Assembly: GCA_016197205.1 (NCBI GenBank)
Contig: JACPWG010000023.1
Location: 158,096 to 222,095 of the forward strand
Length of the DNA: 64,000 nt
Source: Planctomycetota bacterium
GTDB taxonomy: Bacteria > Planctomycetota > MHYJ01 > WSZJ01 > JACPWG01
Direction: 5' to 3'
The stretch's first letter is position 1. Every line of letters starts with the position of its first letter. Shown piece by piece: positions 53,638-61,892 of the stretch. Under the pieces are notes generated by a model. The model saw nothing but the letters and a program-made list of their open reading frames with translations. It ran no database searches and was not told the DNA's origin. The position numbers and the translations under genes are program-made.

Positions 53638-54112
53638 TTACGACAGTCGAACAGCCTTCCCCACCTTGAAGGGGCTGGGGGGCATGCGTTCGAGGAGGAA
53701 GCGCGGGGCCGGGCCACGATCGACACCGGGGGCCGCGGCGGCAAGGGCCTCGTCCCTGGCCGGCCGTTCGCCGTCCGGCAGGAGCCCCCATGGGATCGTC
53801 GCGAGTGCGCCATCGGGCGAAAGGAGGAGGGTCTTCGTTTCGGCGAGCGCCGCGGCGAGCGGAGCAAAATCGGCCGCGGCGCCGAGCCGAAAATAAAGGA
53901 CGGGCCCAGCCGGGCGCACGACCCAGGCGCGCAGGACCCCGCGGTTCTCCAACAGATCGAGAAGCGCGGTCCCCTCGGGCAGGGCCCGGCGGACGTCCTC
54001 GAGCCCGGCGTCGAGGAAAGCGCGCGCGGCGAAGCCAGAGCCCGGCCCCCAAAGCGACGAGGACGCAGAGCGCGAGAGTGGCCGGCGTGAGCCCGCCGCC
54101 TCGATGCTTCAT
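53638..54112 (-). pseudogene. CHAT-domain gene, frameshifted and truncated
   Basis: The ATG at 54112, preceded by GGGGAG, opens a frame with a signal-like helix (TPATLALCVLVALGAGLWL). After a frameshift near 54050 the sequence reads GFAARAFLDAGLEDVRRALP, TALLDLLENRGVLRAWVVRP and LLLSPDGALATIPWGLLPDG. These match the linker and first part of the CHAT domain of the protein at 30417 (FAARAFLDVGPEDVARALPP, YFSPDGALATIPLGLLPDG). The TPR array is missing upstream, and the His and Cys of the active site are missing downstream. It lies 16 bases after the channel gene on the same strand, so it was probably once part of the same operon. Confidence 0.75.
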
Positions 54113-54128
54113 TTCCCCAACTCCCCCG

Positions 54129-56069
54129 TCACGACGTCGCGAAAACCCACAGGATCGGCGCCGCGAAGCCCACCGGAAACGCCCAGCGCGAGAACCGCAT
54201 GAGACGACGGACCGCGTCCTCCCGGCCGGCGCGGTGGAGGGCGTTCTCGCGGACGACCTGCACCAGACAGAGCGAAAGGAGCACGTAGGAGAGGATAAAA
54301 AAGAGATCGGCCTTCACGAGGTAACCGACGTCCGGCAGGTGTTCCGCCTGCGCGATCTGGAGCCCGATGCAGTTCAGGATCGCAAGGATCGCCAGGCAGC
54401 TCTTGGCCTCGAACTCCGCCGGATGGATCCAGAACACGATGAACCCCATGGCCACGGCCACGAGCAAGGGAAGGAGGAGCTTCACCGCGTAGCGCAGCAC
54501 GGTGCGGCGGATCTCGATCGTGAAGGCGTAGCGCGAGGAGCGTCCCTGCCACTCCTGCTTGTGGATCGAGCCGAAGTCGGTCTCGTACTGCTTCGTCGCG
54601 GCCTCGTGGCGCACGGAGCGCACGACCCAGTCGCCGATGCGCACGCCCTCCGCGAGAAAGGCGGCGCCGAGATCGCCGCCCGGCGCCGCGGCGTCGTCCG
54701 GGACGAAGACCAGCTTCTCCTCCCCCTGCCAGCGGTGCTCGACGAGGAGGGGCAGGACCTGGGAGTCGAAGGGGTACTCGTGCAGGAGGAAGTTCGCGCG
54801 GAGCCGGGCCGTGAGGCGGCGGCTTTGGCGGTGCCAGCCCTCCTGGTGGATGACGCGCGAGCCGGGGTCGATCGACTCGATCGTCCCGTTCACGAGCGCG
54901 AAGTCGAACGCGCCGCCCGTGTCTTCGAAGAGCCGCCCTTGCCAGCGGAACCAGATGTAGCCGTCGAAGAGGAAAGTGCCCTTGGCGATGTCGAGCTCGG
55001 AAATGGAATAGGCGTAGACGCCGACGAACACGCGGACCGGGTAGGCCGTGGCGTGCGACTTTTCGAGGACGGCCGCGGCGCCGGGCTGGAGAGGGACGGG
55101 GGCGCGCTCGCTGGTCCGGGCGGGCGTGAGGGCCGCGAGGGAGGGGCGCGCGGCGCGGAGAGGACCCGCCAGCGCGAAGAGCGTCTCGACGAGGTCCTCG
55201 GCGACGCCGTCGGCGACGCGACCGGCGCACGCGAGGGTGAGGTCGACCTCGAGGGCGGGGACCGCCACGCCGCCGGCACCGACGGCGCCGCCGTAGGCCG
55301 CGGGGTCGATGCGGCCGGCGGCGAGATAGGGGAAGCGCTGGAGCAGGGGGTCCGTCGCGGCGGCATCGATCGGCAGATGGACGCCGCCGGCCGCGAGCGC
55401 GGCGGCGGCCGACCGGGAAGGCACGCCCTCGGCGAGGATCACGGCATCGACGGCGCCGGAGGTGAAGCGGGCAACGGCCTCCGCTTCGCCGGCGCGTTCG
55501 ACCTCGAGGTCCGCGGGGCCGAGGCCGTGGGCGGCGAGGAGGCGCACGACCGTGGCCGCGCCGCAGCCGCCGTCGGCGACGCCGAGGGCCACGCGCCGGC
55601 CGCGCAGAAGGGCAAGGCCGGTCGTGCCGGGGGGCACGGGCCGCGAGAGGTCGGGCCGCGCAATGACGTGGATCGTCTGGCAGGAGAGGACGGCGAGGGC
55701 GCGCAGCTCGGGGCGGGGGGCGGAGAACTCACCGCGCCCTTCGCATGCGTCGGCCAGCAGGTCGGAAGGGACGAGCGCGAGGTCGGCGGAGCCGTCGGCG
55801 AGCCGGCGCAGGCCGTCGAGGGGGCCGTCCGCGGCGACGGCGCGCACGCCCGCGAGACGGGCGTGGCCGTTGAGCGCGGCGGCGAGGGCGCGGCCCACGG
55901 CGTCGGCTTCGGAGCCGGCGGGCCCGGTCGCCAGGACGAGGTCCGAGGCCGCGGCCGGGGCGGGAACGAACGCGAGGCAGGCGAGGACGACGACCGCGGC
56001 GAGGAACCGGACGAACGCGGCACGGCGCGGGGCGACGCGTGCGGCCGGGGCGGGAGGCGACGGGAGCAT
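54129..56069 (-). CDS. TAXI-type solute-binding domain fused to a pentameric ligand-gated ion channel
   Basis: 646 residues from the ATG at 56069 (GAGG upstream), which begins a signal peptide ending about residue 41. Residues 43-330 are a TAXI/TRAP-type periplasmic binding domain (SDLVLATGPAGSEADAVGRA, LADGSADLALVPSDLLADAC, LRGRRVALGVADGGCGAATV). Residues 343-522 are the beta-sandwich of a Cys-loop-type receptor: FLFDGYIWFRWQ, and YPFDSQ at 432-437, the conserved loop motif without the flanking Cys pair. Four membrane helices follow at about 527-549 (with the typical Pro534), 554-575, 583-606 and 626-644, and HLPDVGYLVKADLFFILSYV is the M2-M3 loop and M3. Glu552/Glu554 at the M2 entrance would favour cations (inference). 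It is divergent from the two-component genes 290 bases away. Confidence 0.85.
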   Translation of the reverse strand: MLPSPPAPAARVAPRRAAFVRFLAAVVVLACLAFVPAPAAASDLVLATGPAGSEADAVGRALAAALNGHARLAGVRAVAADGPLDGLRRLADGSADLALVPSDLLADACEGRGEFSAPRPELRALAVLSCQTIHVIARPDLSRPVPPGTTGLALLRGRRVALGVADGGCGAATVVRLLAAHGLGPADLEVERAGEAEAVARFTSGAVDAVILAEGVPSRSAAAALAAGGVHLPIDAAATDPLLQRFPYLAAGRIDPAAYGGAVGAGGVAVPALEVDLTLACAGRVADGVAEDLVETLFALAGPLRAARPSLAALTPARTSERAPVPLQPGAAAVLEKSHATAYPVRVFVGVYAYSISELDIAKGTFLFDGYIWFRWQGRLFEDTGGAFDFALVNGTIESIDPGSRVIHQEGWHRQSRRLTARLRANFLLHEYPFDSQVLPLLVEHRWQGEEKLVFVPDDAAAPGGDLGAAFLAEGVRIGDWVVRSVRHEAATKQYETDFGSIHKQEWQGRSSRYAFTIEIRRTVLRYAVKLLLPLLVAVAMGFIVFWIHPAEFEAKSCLAILAILNCIGLQIAQAEHLPDVGYLVKADLFFILSYVLLSLCLVQVVRENALHRAGREDAVRRLMRFSRWAFPVGFAAPILWVFATS

Positions 56070-56359
56070 GCGGGCCTCGAGGAAAAGAACTGTTGTTCGG
56101 CATTGCGGACGGCGCGGCATGGGAAGTCGAAGCCCAGGCGGCCAGACGCGCGGGCCGGAGGCCCGCGCCCCCAGGAGTCGGGTGCGAGTTCGGGAACGCG
56201 TTGCGAGACGCCGGACGGGTGGATTCTATCCGGCGGCAGCGGGATGTCAAAGGGCGAATGTAGACTCGGCGTCTTACGGCGAATTCAGGAACACGTCAGT
56301 AGCAGGACGCTCGATCGCGTCGTATCATGTTGTGTGTTCGAGCAAGGAGTGGAAACGAC

Positions 56360-57043
56360 ATGCGCATCTTGATCGTCGAAGACGAGGCGAAGGTCGCCCG
56401 GGCCCTCCAGGAGGGGCTGGAGGGGGAGCACTACGAGGTGGCCGTCGCGCGCACGGGCGAAGAGGCGTTCTTCCGCGCGAGCAGCGAGGTCTTCGACCTT
56501 ATCCTCCTGGACGTGATGCTGCCGGGCCGGAGCGGGCTGGAGGTGCTCGCGACGCTGCGGAAGCGGGGTTCGGCGGCGCCGGTCCTCATCCTGACGGCGA
56601 GAGACAGCATCGAGGACCGCGTGGTCGGCCTCGACGCGGGGGCGGACGATTACCTGGTCAAGCCGTTCGCTTTTCCCGAGCTGCTCGCCCGCATCCGCGC
56701 CCTCGTGCGCCGCGGCCGCACGGACCAGGTCCTGAGATTGAAGGCCGCGGACCTGGACATGGACCTTGTGACTCGAAAGGTCGCGCGCGGCGGACGGCCG
56801 CTCGACCTCACCGGGCGCGAGTTCGAGTTGCTCGAGTACCTGCTCCGCCACCACGGGCAAGTGGTTTCGCGCGAGATGCTCGCCCGGGACGTGTGGCGGG
56901 AAACCGCGCGCGCCACGCCGCTCGACAACGTGATCGACGTGCACATCGCGCGTCTTCGCAAGAAGGTCGACGCCGACTTCGCGACCCGTCTCATCCAGAC
57001 GGTGCGCGGAGTGGGCTTCCTGCTGAAGGAGGGGAACCTGTGA
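56360..57043 (+). CDS. OmpR/PhoB-type response regulator
   Basis: 227 residues from the ATG at 56360, with AAGGAG upstream. The receiver domain has the acidic pocket Glu7-Asp8, phospho-acceptor Asp51 in LLDVMLPGRSG, Thr79 and Lys101 (VKPFAFPELLAR). The C-terminal winged helix shows LTGREFELLEYLLRHHGQVV, then VIDVHIARLRKKVD and TVRGVGFLL. It is closest to the CusR/CopR/QseB type. The stop overlaps the start of the kinase gene by 3 bases. Targets are unknown, but the divergent channel gene is an obvious candidate. Confidence 0.92.
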   Translation: MRILIVEDEAKVARALQEGLEGEHYEVAVARTGEEAFFRASSEVFDLILLDVMLPGRSGLEVLATLRKRGSAAPVLILTARDSIEDRVVGLDAGADDYLVKPFAFPELLARIRALVRRGRTDQVLRLKAADLDMDLVTRKVARGGRPLDLTGREFELLEYLLRHHGQVVSREMLARDVWRETARATPLDNVIDVHIARLRKKVDADFATRLIQTVRGVGFLLKEGNL

Positions 57044-58491
57044 GCGCCCTGCTGCGCCGACTCCGGCCGCGCACGCTGCGCCGGCGGCTCGCCCTGTTCA
57101 ATTTCTTCACCCTCGCGGTGATGCTCTTCGTCTTCTCGGCCGCCGTGTACGTGCCGCTCCGCTACAAGCTATACGCGCAGCTCGACCACGAGCTGCGTGA
57201 GGACGTGGAGACGGCGGAAACGCTGCTGGAGCGCCTGCCGTCGGGGGAGCTGCGCTGGCGGGTGGAGGCGCACGAGGAGCAGGGCGCGAACGCGTTTCCG
57301 GAGCGCTGGGTCGAGGTCTGGCGCCCGAAGGGGGACGGCACGAGCGAGCTGGCGCTTTCGCGGCCGGCGCCGGTCGCCGCGGACCGCGATCCGTTGCGCG
57401 GGGCGTGGGGCCCCTCGACGATCGAAGCGGACGGCGGGGAGAGCGTGCGCCAGCGGTGCGAGTCGTGCACGGTCGGCGCCGGGTCGGTCGTGATTCGCGC
57501 GGCCCGCACCGAGACGCCGCTGCGCAATCTGCTCGGGCCCCTGCTCGGCTTTTTGATTTTCGGGCTGTCGGGGTTCGTCGCGATGTCGCTCTTCGCGGGG
57601 TACGGCATGGCGGTGCGCGCGCTGGCCCCGGTGGCGCGCATGACGGAGCAGGCGCGCGGGCTCACGGCGGAGCGGCTCTCGGAACGGCTGCCGGTGGACG
57701 ACCCGGAGGACGAGATCGGGCGGCTGGCGTCGACGTTCAATGAGATGTTCGCGCGGCTGGAGCGGGCGTTCGAGCAGCTCCGGCGGTTCACCGCGGACGC
57801 ATCGCACGAGCTGCGCACGCCGCTTACCGCGCTCCGGAGCGTCGGCGAAGTGGGGCTGCGGGAGCCGCGCGACGCCGAGACCTACCGCGAAATCATCGGG
57901 AGCATGCTGGAGGAGGCCGACCGGCTGACGCGGCTGGTCGAGGGGCTCTTGACGCTGTCGCGCGCCGACGCGGGCCACGTGAAGTTGAAGAGGGAGCCGG
58001 TCGACCTGGTGGAGCTGGCGCGGGAGACGGTGGGCCTGCTGTCGGTGCTGGCGGAGGAGCGGCGGCAGGCGCTGGAGGTGGAGGCCGCGGGCGCGGTGCG
58101 GGTGAACGCGGACAAGCTGCTCTTGCGGCAGGCGATCCTGAACCTGGTCGACAACGCGATCAAGTACACGCCGGAGGGGGGTCGGATCCGGGTGGTCGTG
58201 AGCGGGACGGCGTCGGGAGACGGAGTCGGGCCGGGGGCGGCGGCCTCGGTGGCGGGGGCCTCGCTCTCGGTGATCGACACGGGGGCGGGGATTCCCGCGG
58301 CGCACCGGGAGAGGATCTTCGACCGCTTTTATCGAGTGGACCCGGCGCGGTCGCGCGAGCAGGGAGGAGCGGGGCTCGGGCTCTCGATCGCGCGGTGGGG
58401 GGTCGAGGCGCACGGCGGGCGGATCGAGTTGGAGAGCGAGGAGGGGCGGGGGAGCACGTTTCGGGTGGTGCTGCCGGGTGCGGCGGCGTGA
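57040..58491 (+). CDS. Membrane sensor histidine kinase
   Basis: 483 residues from the GTG at 57040, which overlaps the regulator's TGA; AAGGAGGGG lies upstream. TM1 is at 19-41. A periplasmic domain of about 120 residues contains a Cys pair RCESC (140-143). TM2 is at about 166-190, then come a HAMP domain, the H-box FTADASHELRTPL with His256, N-box NLVDNAIKYTPEGG, and G boxes DTGAGI and GGAGLGLSIA. The layout matches heavy-metal-type kinases such as CusS. The CxxC in the sensor domain hints at metal or redox sensing, which is inference. It is cotranscribed with the regulator. Confidence 0.92.
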   Translation: MSALLRRLRPRTLRRRLALFNFFTLAVMLFVFSAAVYVPLRYKLYAQLDHELREDVETAETLLERLPSGELRWRVEAHEEQGANAFPERWVEVWRPKGDGTSELALSRPAPVAADRDPLRGAWGPSTIEADGGESVRQRCESCTVGAGSVVIRAARTETPLRNLLGPLLGFLIFGLSGFVAMSLFAGYGMAVRALAPVARMTEQARGLTAERLSERLPVDDPEDEIGRLASTFNEMFARLERAFEQLRRFTADASHELRTPLTALRSVGEVGLREPRDAETYREIIGSMLEEADRLTRLVEGLLTLSRADAGHVKLKREPVDLVELARETVGLLSVLAEERRQALEVEAAGAVRVNADKLLLRQAILNLVDNAIKYTPEGGRIRVVVSGTASGDGVGPGAAASVAGASLSVIDTGAGIPAAHRERIFDRFYRVDPARSREQGGAGLGLSIARWGVEAHGGRIELESEEGRGSTFRVVLPGAAA

Positions 58492-59156
58492 GGGGGAAGG
58501 GTGGGTGGGCGGGTCCGAATCCGGGGTTACCCCTCGGCATCATACCCTGAGTACCGCCCCACGGAATTGGGTGACCAACTTGCTCGGCGATTTTAGCCGC
58601 CTGCTTTGTTGCGCTCGTTCGCCGTAGTTCTCCGTTACTACGGCTCGCTCGCGCGCCCCGCGGGCGGCCAATCGTGCTTTCGCCTATGGGTCACCGACTT
58701 CCGTGGAGCGGTACTGAGCGCTGATTGCAGTGACCTCTTTTGACAGGATAACAGGATCAACCGGATGTTCGAACCCGTATCCGGTTGATCCTGTAATCCT
58801 GTCAAGAAACAGGTGTGCGCCATCGAACTTAGGGGAGCATGTGCGGCTTCGGCGTGGCGGCTTCAGGCGCAGGGGCGGTGGAAAGCGCACTTGACAACTC
58901 ATCGCGATTCTGTCCGGTCTCCGAACACTTTGGTGCGTTCCGCGTTCAGCTTTCATGAGTGGCAAGCCTGCGGGCACGACGCGACGGCCGGTCATCCCAC
59001 TCGCACATACAGCGCAAAATGCTTCGTACATGTGCGTAGCAATCGCGAAGCCCCGCCAACGCCAAGATTCCCCGCAACTCATGAAAACTCCAGCTTGACA
59101 GCATGACGATTCGTTGCGTCGGCCTTCCGTTTGCATTGTCATGAGCGAGTTGGTGT
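58492..59156. other. Long intergenic region with palindromes
   Basis: About 665 bases with no supported gene. It contains two similar GGGT(G/C)ACC.ACTT segments (58569 and 58689), a GTAGTTCTCCGTTACTACGG hairpin (58625-58644) and the palindrome at 58740-58805. The last part is moderately AT-rich and presumably holds the promoter of the next gene. Confidence 0.4.
58740..58805. repeat. 66-bp near-perfect palindrome (ACAGGATCAACCGGAT type)
   Basis: The left arm 58740-58766 and right arm 58779-58805 are complementary over 27 bases with a single mismatch (core ACAGGATCAACCGGAT), around a 12-base loop. It is similar in design to the CACAGATT palindrome at 24725, though the sequence differs. Confidence 0.75.
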
Positions 59157-59186
59157 CTTGCGGTACCGCAAGGCATGAATATTCAT
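59157..59186. promoter_or_regulatory. Double palindrome upstream of the secreted CHSYAW protein gene
   Basis: CTTGCGGTACCGCAAG (59157-59172) is a perfect 16-bp palindrome, followed two bases later by ATGAATATTCAT (59175-59186), a perfect 12-bp palindrome. Both end 22 bases before the ATG of the next gene. They could be an operator, or could act as mRNA structure near the ribosome binding site. Confidence 0.4.
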
Positions 59187-59207
59187 TCCTGAACAGGGGA
59201 GAAGACC

Positions 59208-59726
59208 ATGAGGGTTCGTGCGCGGCTCCTGGGGATCCTGAGTGGCCTCTTGCTGGTCGGCGCGGGCGCCGGGGCGGTGTGGGCCGACTACTACGCCTAC
59301 ACGAGGACACCGAGGAGGAGCCCGGTTTCGGTGATCGTCATGACGTGGGAGCTGTCGGCCGACGAGATCGACTCGATGAACGAGTATTGGGCAGACGCCT
59401 ACCCGCAAGCGACGCTGCTCGGGAGCTGCTCGCGGAAGTACAATTGCCACTCGTACGCGTGGTACGCGCAGTTCGCGACGAGCGTATGGATCAACGACCC
59501 CGCTCGCTACTGGACCGACGGGAGCTACGTGCGGACCACCACGGTCCCTCCGCGCTCCGGCGAGAAGGTGTTCTACCCGGGCGATGCGGATGGCTCGCAC
59601 TCGGCGGTTTCCCAGGGCGGGGGCATCATGGTTTCGAAGTGGGGGCAGGCGCCGCTCATGAGGCACGGCCTCAAATACGGCCCCTACTATATGGCGGTCT
59701 ACCGCTCCTACCGGCGGGCTCAGTAG
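59208..59726 (+). CDS. Secreted amidase-like protein (CHSYAW motif)
   Basis: 172 residues; AGGGGAGAAG precedes the ATG. The signal peptide is RLLGILSGLLLVGAGAGAV, cleaved near 26. The mature part has SCSRKYNCHSYAWYAQF with Cys80, DPARYWTDGSY, GEKVFYPGDADGSHSAV with His131, and SKWGQAPLMRHG. A Cys followed by a His after a beta segment fits a papain-like (NlpC/CHAP-type) hydrolase. The CHSYAWY...SKWG..PL..H layout is one I associate with uncharacterised secreted proteins of Gram-positive bacteria. Activity is unproven. It is paired with the next gene, 90 bases downstream. Confidence 0.65.
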   Translation: MRVRARLLGILSGLLLVGAGAGAVWADYYAYTRTPRRSPVSVIVMTWELSADEIDSMNEYWADAYPQATLLGSCSRKYNCHSYAWYAQFATSVWINDPARYWTDGSYVRTTTVPPRSGEKVFYPGDADGSHSAVSQGGGIMVSKWGQAPLMRHGLKYGPYYMAVYRSYRRAQ

Positions 59727-59816
59727 TTCGGCCGGCGAGTGCGAGCGCGGACGCGGGCGCGGCCAGGGTCAAGCGCGGCGCCCGCGATCGGGCCGGCGAT
59801 TCCAAGGAGCGGTCTG

Positions 59817-60761
59817 ATGAGGGGCAGGCTCGGGACGAGGACGGTCGTCCTCTTGGGCGCCGGGCTGGTGCTCGCGGGCCTTCTTGCCTACGTCTACTGC
59901 CGGGAGAAGGCAGGGCCGGGAGAGGGGGCGGCACCAGCAGCCGCGGTCGGGCCGGCCGGTGAGGCTGCATCGAAGACGCTGGAGCGACGCGTCGTCGGCC
60001 GGGGGATGACAACGGGAAATCCTGCTCCCGGCTCGCGCGGCGACGGGTCGTCGGAACCCGCTGCGAACCAGACGTCGGACACTTCGGGCGGGGGCGGGGC
60101 GCCCGCGGCTGGGGGTGCGCGTCCCTATCACTTTCCCGTGCGGCCCGGGATGGAGGAGTGGCGCCGGTTCGCGACCACCGCCGACATGGACAAGGCGACG
60201 CAGATCCCGGAAGGCCTGCTCCGGGGCATGGACACGCCCAGTCTCGTCGAGACGTGCCTGGACTACCCGCTCATTCTCGACGTCACGGCGTTCGGCAGCC
60301 TGCAGGCCGGGCTCGACCGCATGGCGAAACGCTTCAACGGACTCGCGGAGTTGCTGCGGCGACCGGACGCGGGTGAGCTGCTCCTGGCGCGCTACCGCGA
60401 CATGAACCCGGAGGCGAGCCCCGGGCAGGCCGGCGCGCGCGGGGCGGCGGGCGGGGAGAGGGCTCGCTTCTATGCGCAATTCGTGCTCGTCGAGCTGCTG
60501 CTCGCGCAGGACGCGTATCTTTCCGCGCTGTCGAGCGCGTCGAGGCGCGAGCTGGCGGCGGAGGCCTTGCGGAAATATGAGGCGAAGTCCGCGCACCCGG
60601 ACCGGTTCGGTTTCCTCGGGCTGTCGCCGTGCGGGCTGGTGCTGCGGCAGGTCCTGAAGAAGGAAGGGGTGGAGGCGACGGGCATGGGGCAGCGGGCGGA
60701 CGTGGACCGTGAGGACATGCCCGCGATCCTCGCGGCGGCGCGGGCGTTCGCGGGGAAGTAG
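59817..60761 (+). CDS. Membrane-anchored helical protein (LVETCLDYPL family)
   Basis: 314 residues from the ATG at 59817, with AAGGAG 7 bases upstream. An N-terminal helix (TVVLLGAGLVLAGLLAYVYC) is followed by a 75-residue Gly/Pro/Ala linker. Then comes a compact helical domain: ATQIPEGLLRGMDTPSLVET, CLDYPLILDVTAFGSLQAGL, RFNGLAELLRRPDAGELLLA. The IPEGLLRGM.T..LVETCLDYPL pattern occurs in uncharacterised secreted proteins, and I recall it accompanying CHSYAW-type proteins, as here. The pair may form an envelope or extracellular module. Function is unknown. Confidence 0.6.
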   Translation: MRGRLGTRTVVLLGAGLVLAGLLAYVYCREKAGPGEGAAPAAAVGPAGEAASKTLERRVVGRGMTTGNPAPGSRGDGSSEPAANQTSDTSGGGGAPAAGGARPYHFPVRPGMEEWRRFATTADMDKATQIPEGLLRGMDTPSLVETCLDYPLILDVTAFGSLQAGLDRMAKRFNGLAELLRRPDAGELLLARYRDMNPEASPGQAGARGAAGGERARFYAQFVLVELLLAQDAYLSALSSASRRELAAEALRKYEAKSAHPDRFGFLGLSPCGLVLRQVLKKEGVEATGMGQRADVDREDMPAILAAARAFAGK

Positions 60762-60856
60762 GGTGAACACCCGAGGGGCGCGCGACGGGGGCGGCGGGGG
60801 GGGTGGAGGGCGGCGTTGAAGCAGGGGAGGAGAGGCGGAGGGGCTCAGCGAGCGCG

Positions 60857-60885
60857 GGTGCAGGGCGGACGCCCTGCACCACAAT
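60857..60885. repeat. GTGCAGGGC hairpin repeat, copy 3
   Basis: GGGTGCAGGGC, loop GGAC, GCCCTGCACC, then ACAA. The stem is the same as at 8901 and 53539. It lies in the 420-base gap before the CBS gene, which also holds a GGGGGCGCGGGCCTCC block and a CTCCGTGTCTCCGTGG motif (about 61107-61122). Confidence 0.75.
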
Positions 60886-61181
60886 TCTCGAGCTCCGCCG
60901 CCCAGGGCACGCGCGGAAACCTCTACGCTGACTCCGTCCTCACGGCTCCTGGGGGCGCGGGCCTCCCTCCTTCGCTCGCTTGCCGCGAGCTTCGGGGCGC
61001 AGGCCTGCCCGCGCGAACGGCCACATCTGCTGCGACCCGCCGTGTCGGCGAGGAACCACGGAGAGCACGTGGAACCTAAAGAAAGTCCTCCGTGAAGTCT
61101 CCGTGCCTCCGTGTCTCCGTGGTGAGCGGTTACAATCACTTGACTCCGGGACGCGCCCCCAGGATCGATGTTGAAGTCCCG

Positions 61182-61853
61182 CTAGGCGGAGCCGTGCGAG
61201 TGGCCTGCCCGGTGAGCGCCCGCAGTCGCGCGGGGGCGGTGCGAGCGGCTCGCGGTCCGCGGCTCGCGCTTCACCAGGCCGCGGGCGGTGAGGGCGACCA
61301 TCAGGTCCATCGTGCTGATCACGCCGAGGAGCCGCTCCCCTTTCGAGACGAAGATGCGGTGGATGCGGCGCCGCCAGAGCGTCTCCGCCACTTCGGGGAT
61401 GCGAGTCTCGGGCGGTACGGCGATGAGCTCCGGCGTCATGATCTCGTCAACGGTCGTCTCCCGCAGCGACTCCCCCGGGTCCGCGGCCGGCCCTCCCGCC
61501 TCCTCCGGACCGTCCGGCGCGTTCGCCGGCGCGTCCTCCGGCTCGCGTGTCCCTGGCGCTTCCAGCCCCTCGGAGGGGGACCCCCAGCTCCCCTCCGGCT
61601 CGACGGGTGGATACGAGGCGCCGTAGAAGCCACCGGGATGATCCGCGGGCCGATCGAGGCCCGCGAGATACGTCACGATGTCGAAAAGCGAAACCACGCC
61701 GACCGGCGTCCCCGCGCCGTTCACGACCGGAGCGCCGCTGATCTGCCCCTCCGTCAGGATGGCCGCGGCCTCCCGGAGCGTCGTGCTTTGGGGAAGCACG
61801 GTCACGGGCGCGCTCATGACGTCGGAGGCGGACCAATCGAGCCAGGTCTTCAT
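61182..61853 (-). CDS. CBS-domain pair protein
   Basis: 223 residues with AGGAG 9 bases before the ATG. CBS1 (SASDVMSAPVTVLPQSTTLR, GQISGAPVVNGAGTPVGVVS) and CBS2 (TVDEIMTPELIAVPPETRIP, RRRIHRIFVSKGERLLGVIS) are separated by a 70-residue Pro/Glu/Gly-rich linker. The C-terminus is His/Arg-rich (AHRAGHSHGSA) and might bind metal. CBS pairs bind adenosine nucleotides and regulate partners. It lies 39 bases downstream of the MtrB/PioB gene on the same strand, so it may tie an electron-transfer system to energy state; that is inference. Confidence 0.85.
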   Translation of the reverse strand: MKTWLDWSASDVMSAPVTVLPQSTTLREAAAILTEGQISGAPVVNGAGTPVGVVSLFDIVTYLAGLDRPADHPGGFYGASYPPVEPEGSWGSPSEGLEAPGTREPEDAPANAPDGPEEAGGPAADPGESLRETTVDEIMTPELIAVPPETRIPEVAETLWRRRIHRIFVSKGERLLGVISTMDLMVALTARGLVKREPRTASRSHRPRATAGAHRAGHSHGSA

Positions 61854-61892
61854 GGGGAGGGCTCCTGTCGCTGGATGGGCACAACGCCCTCT

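Noticed and set aside
59095..59100. TTGACA as a sigma-70 -35 box for the CHSYAW gene
   Set aside because: At 17-base spacing the expected -10 position reads GTCGGC, which is not a -10 element.
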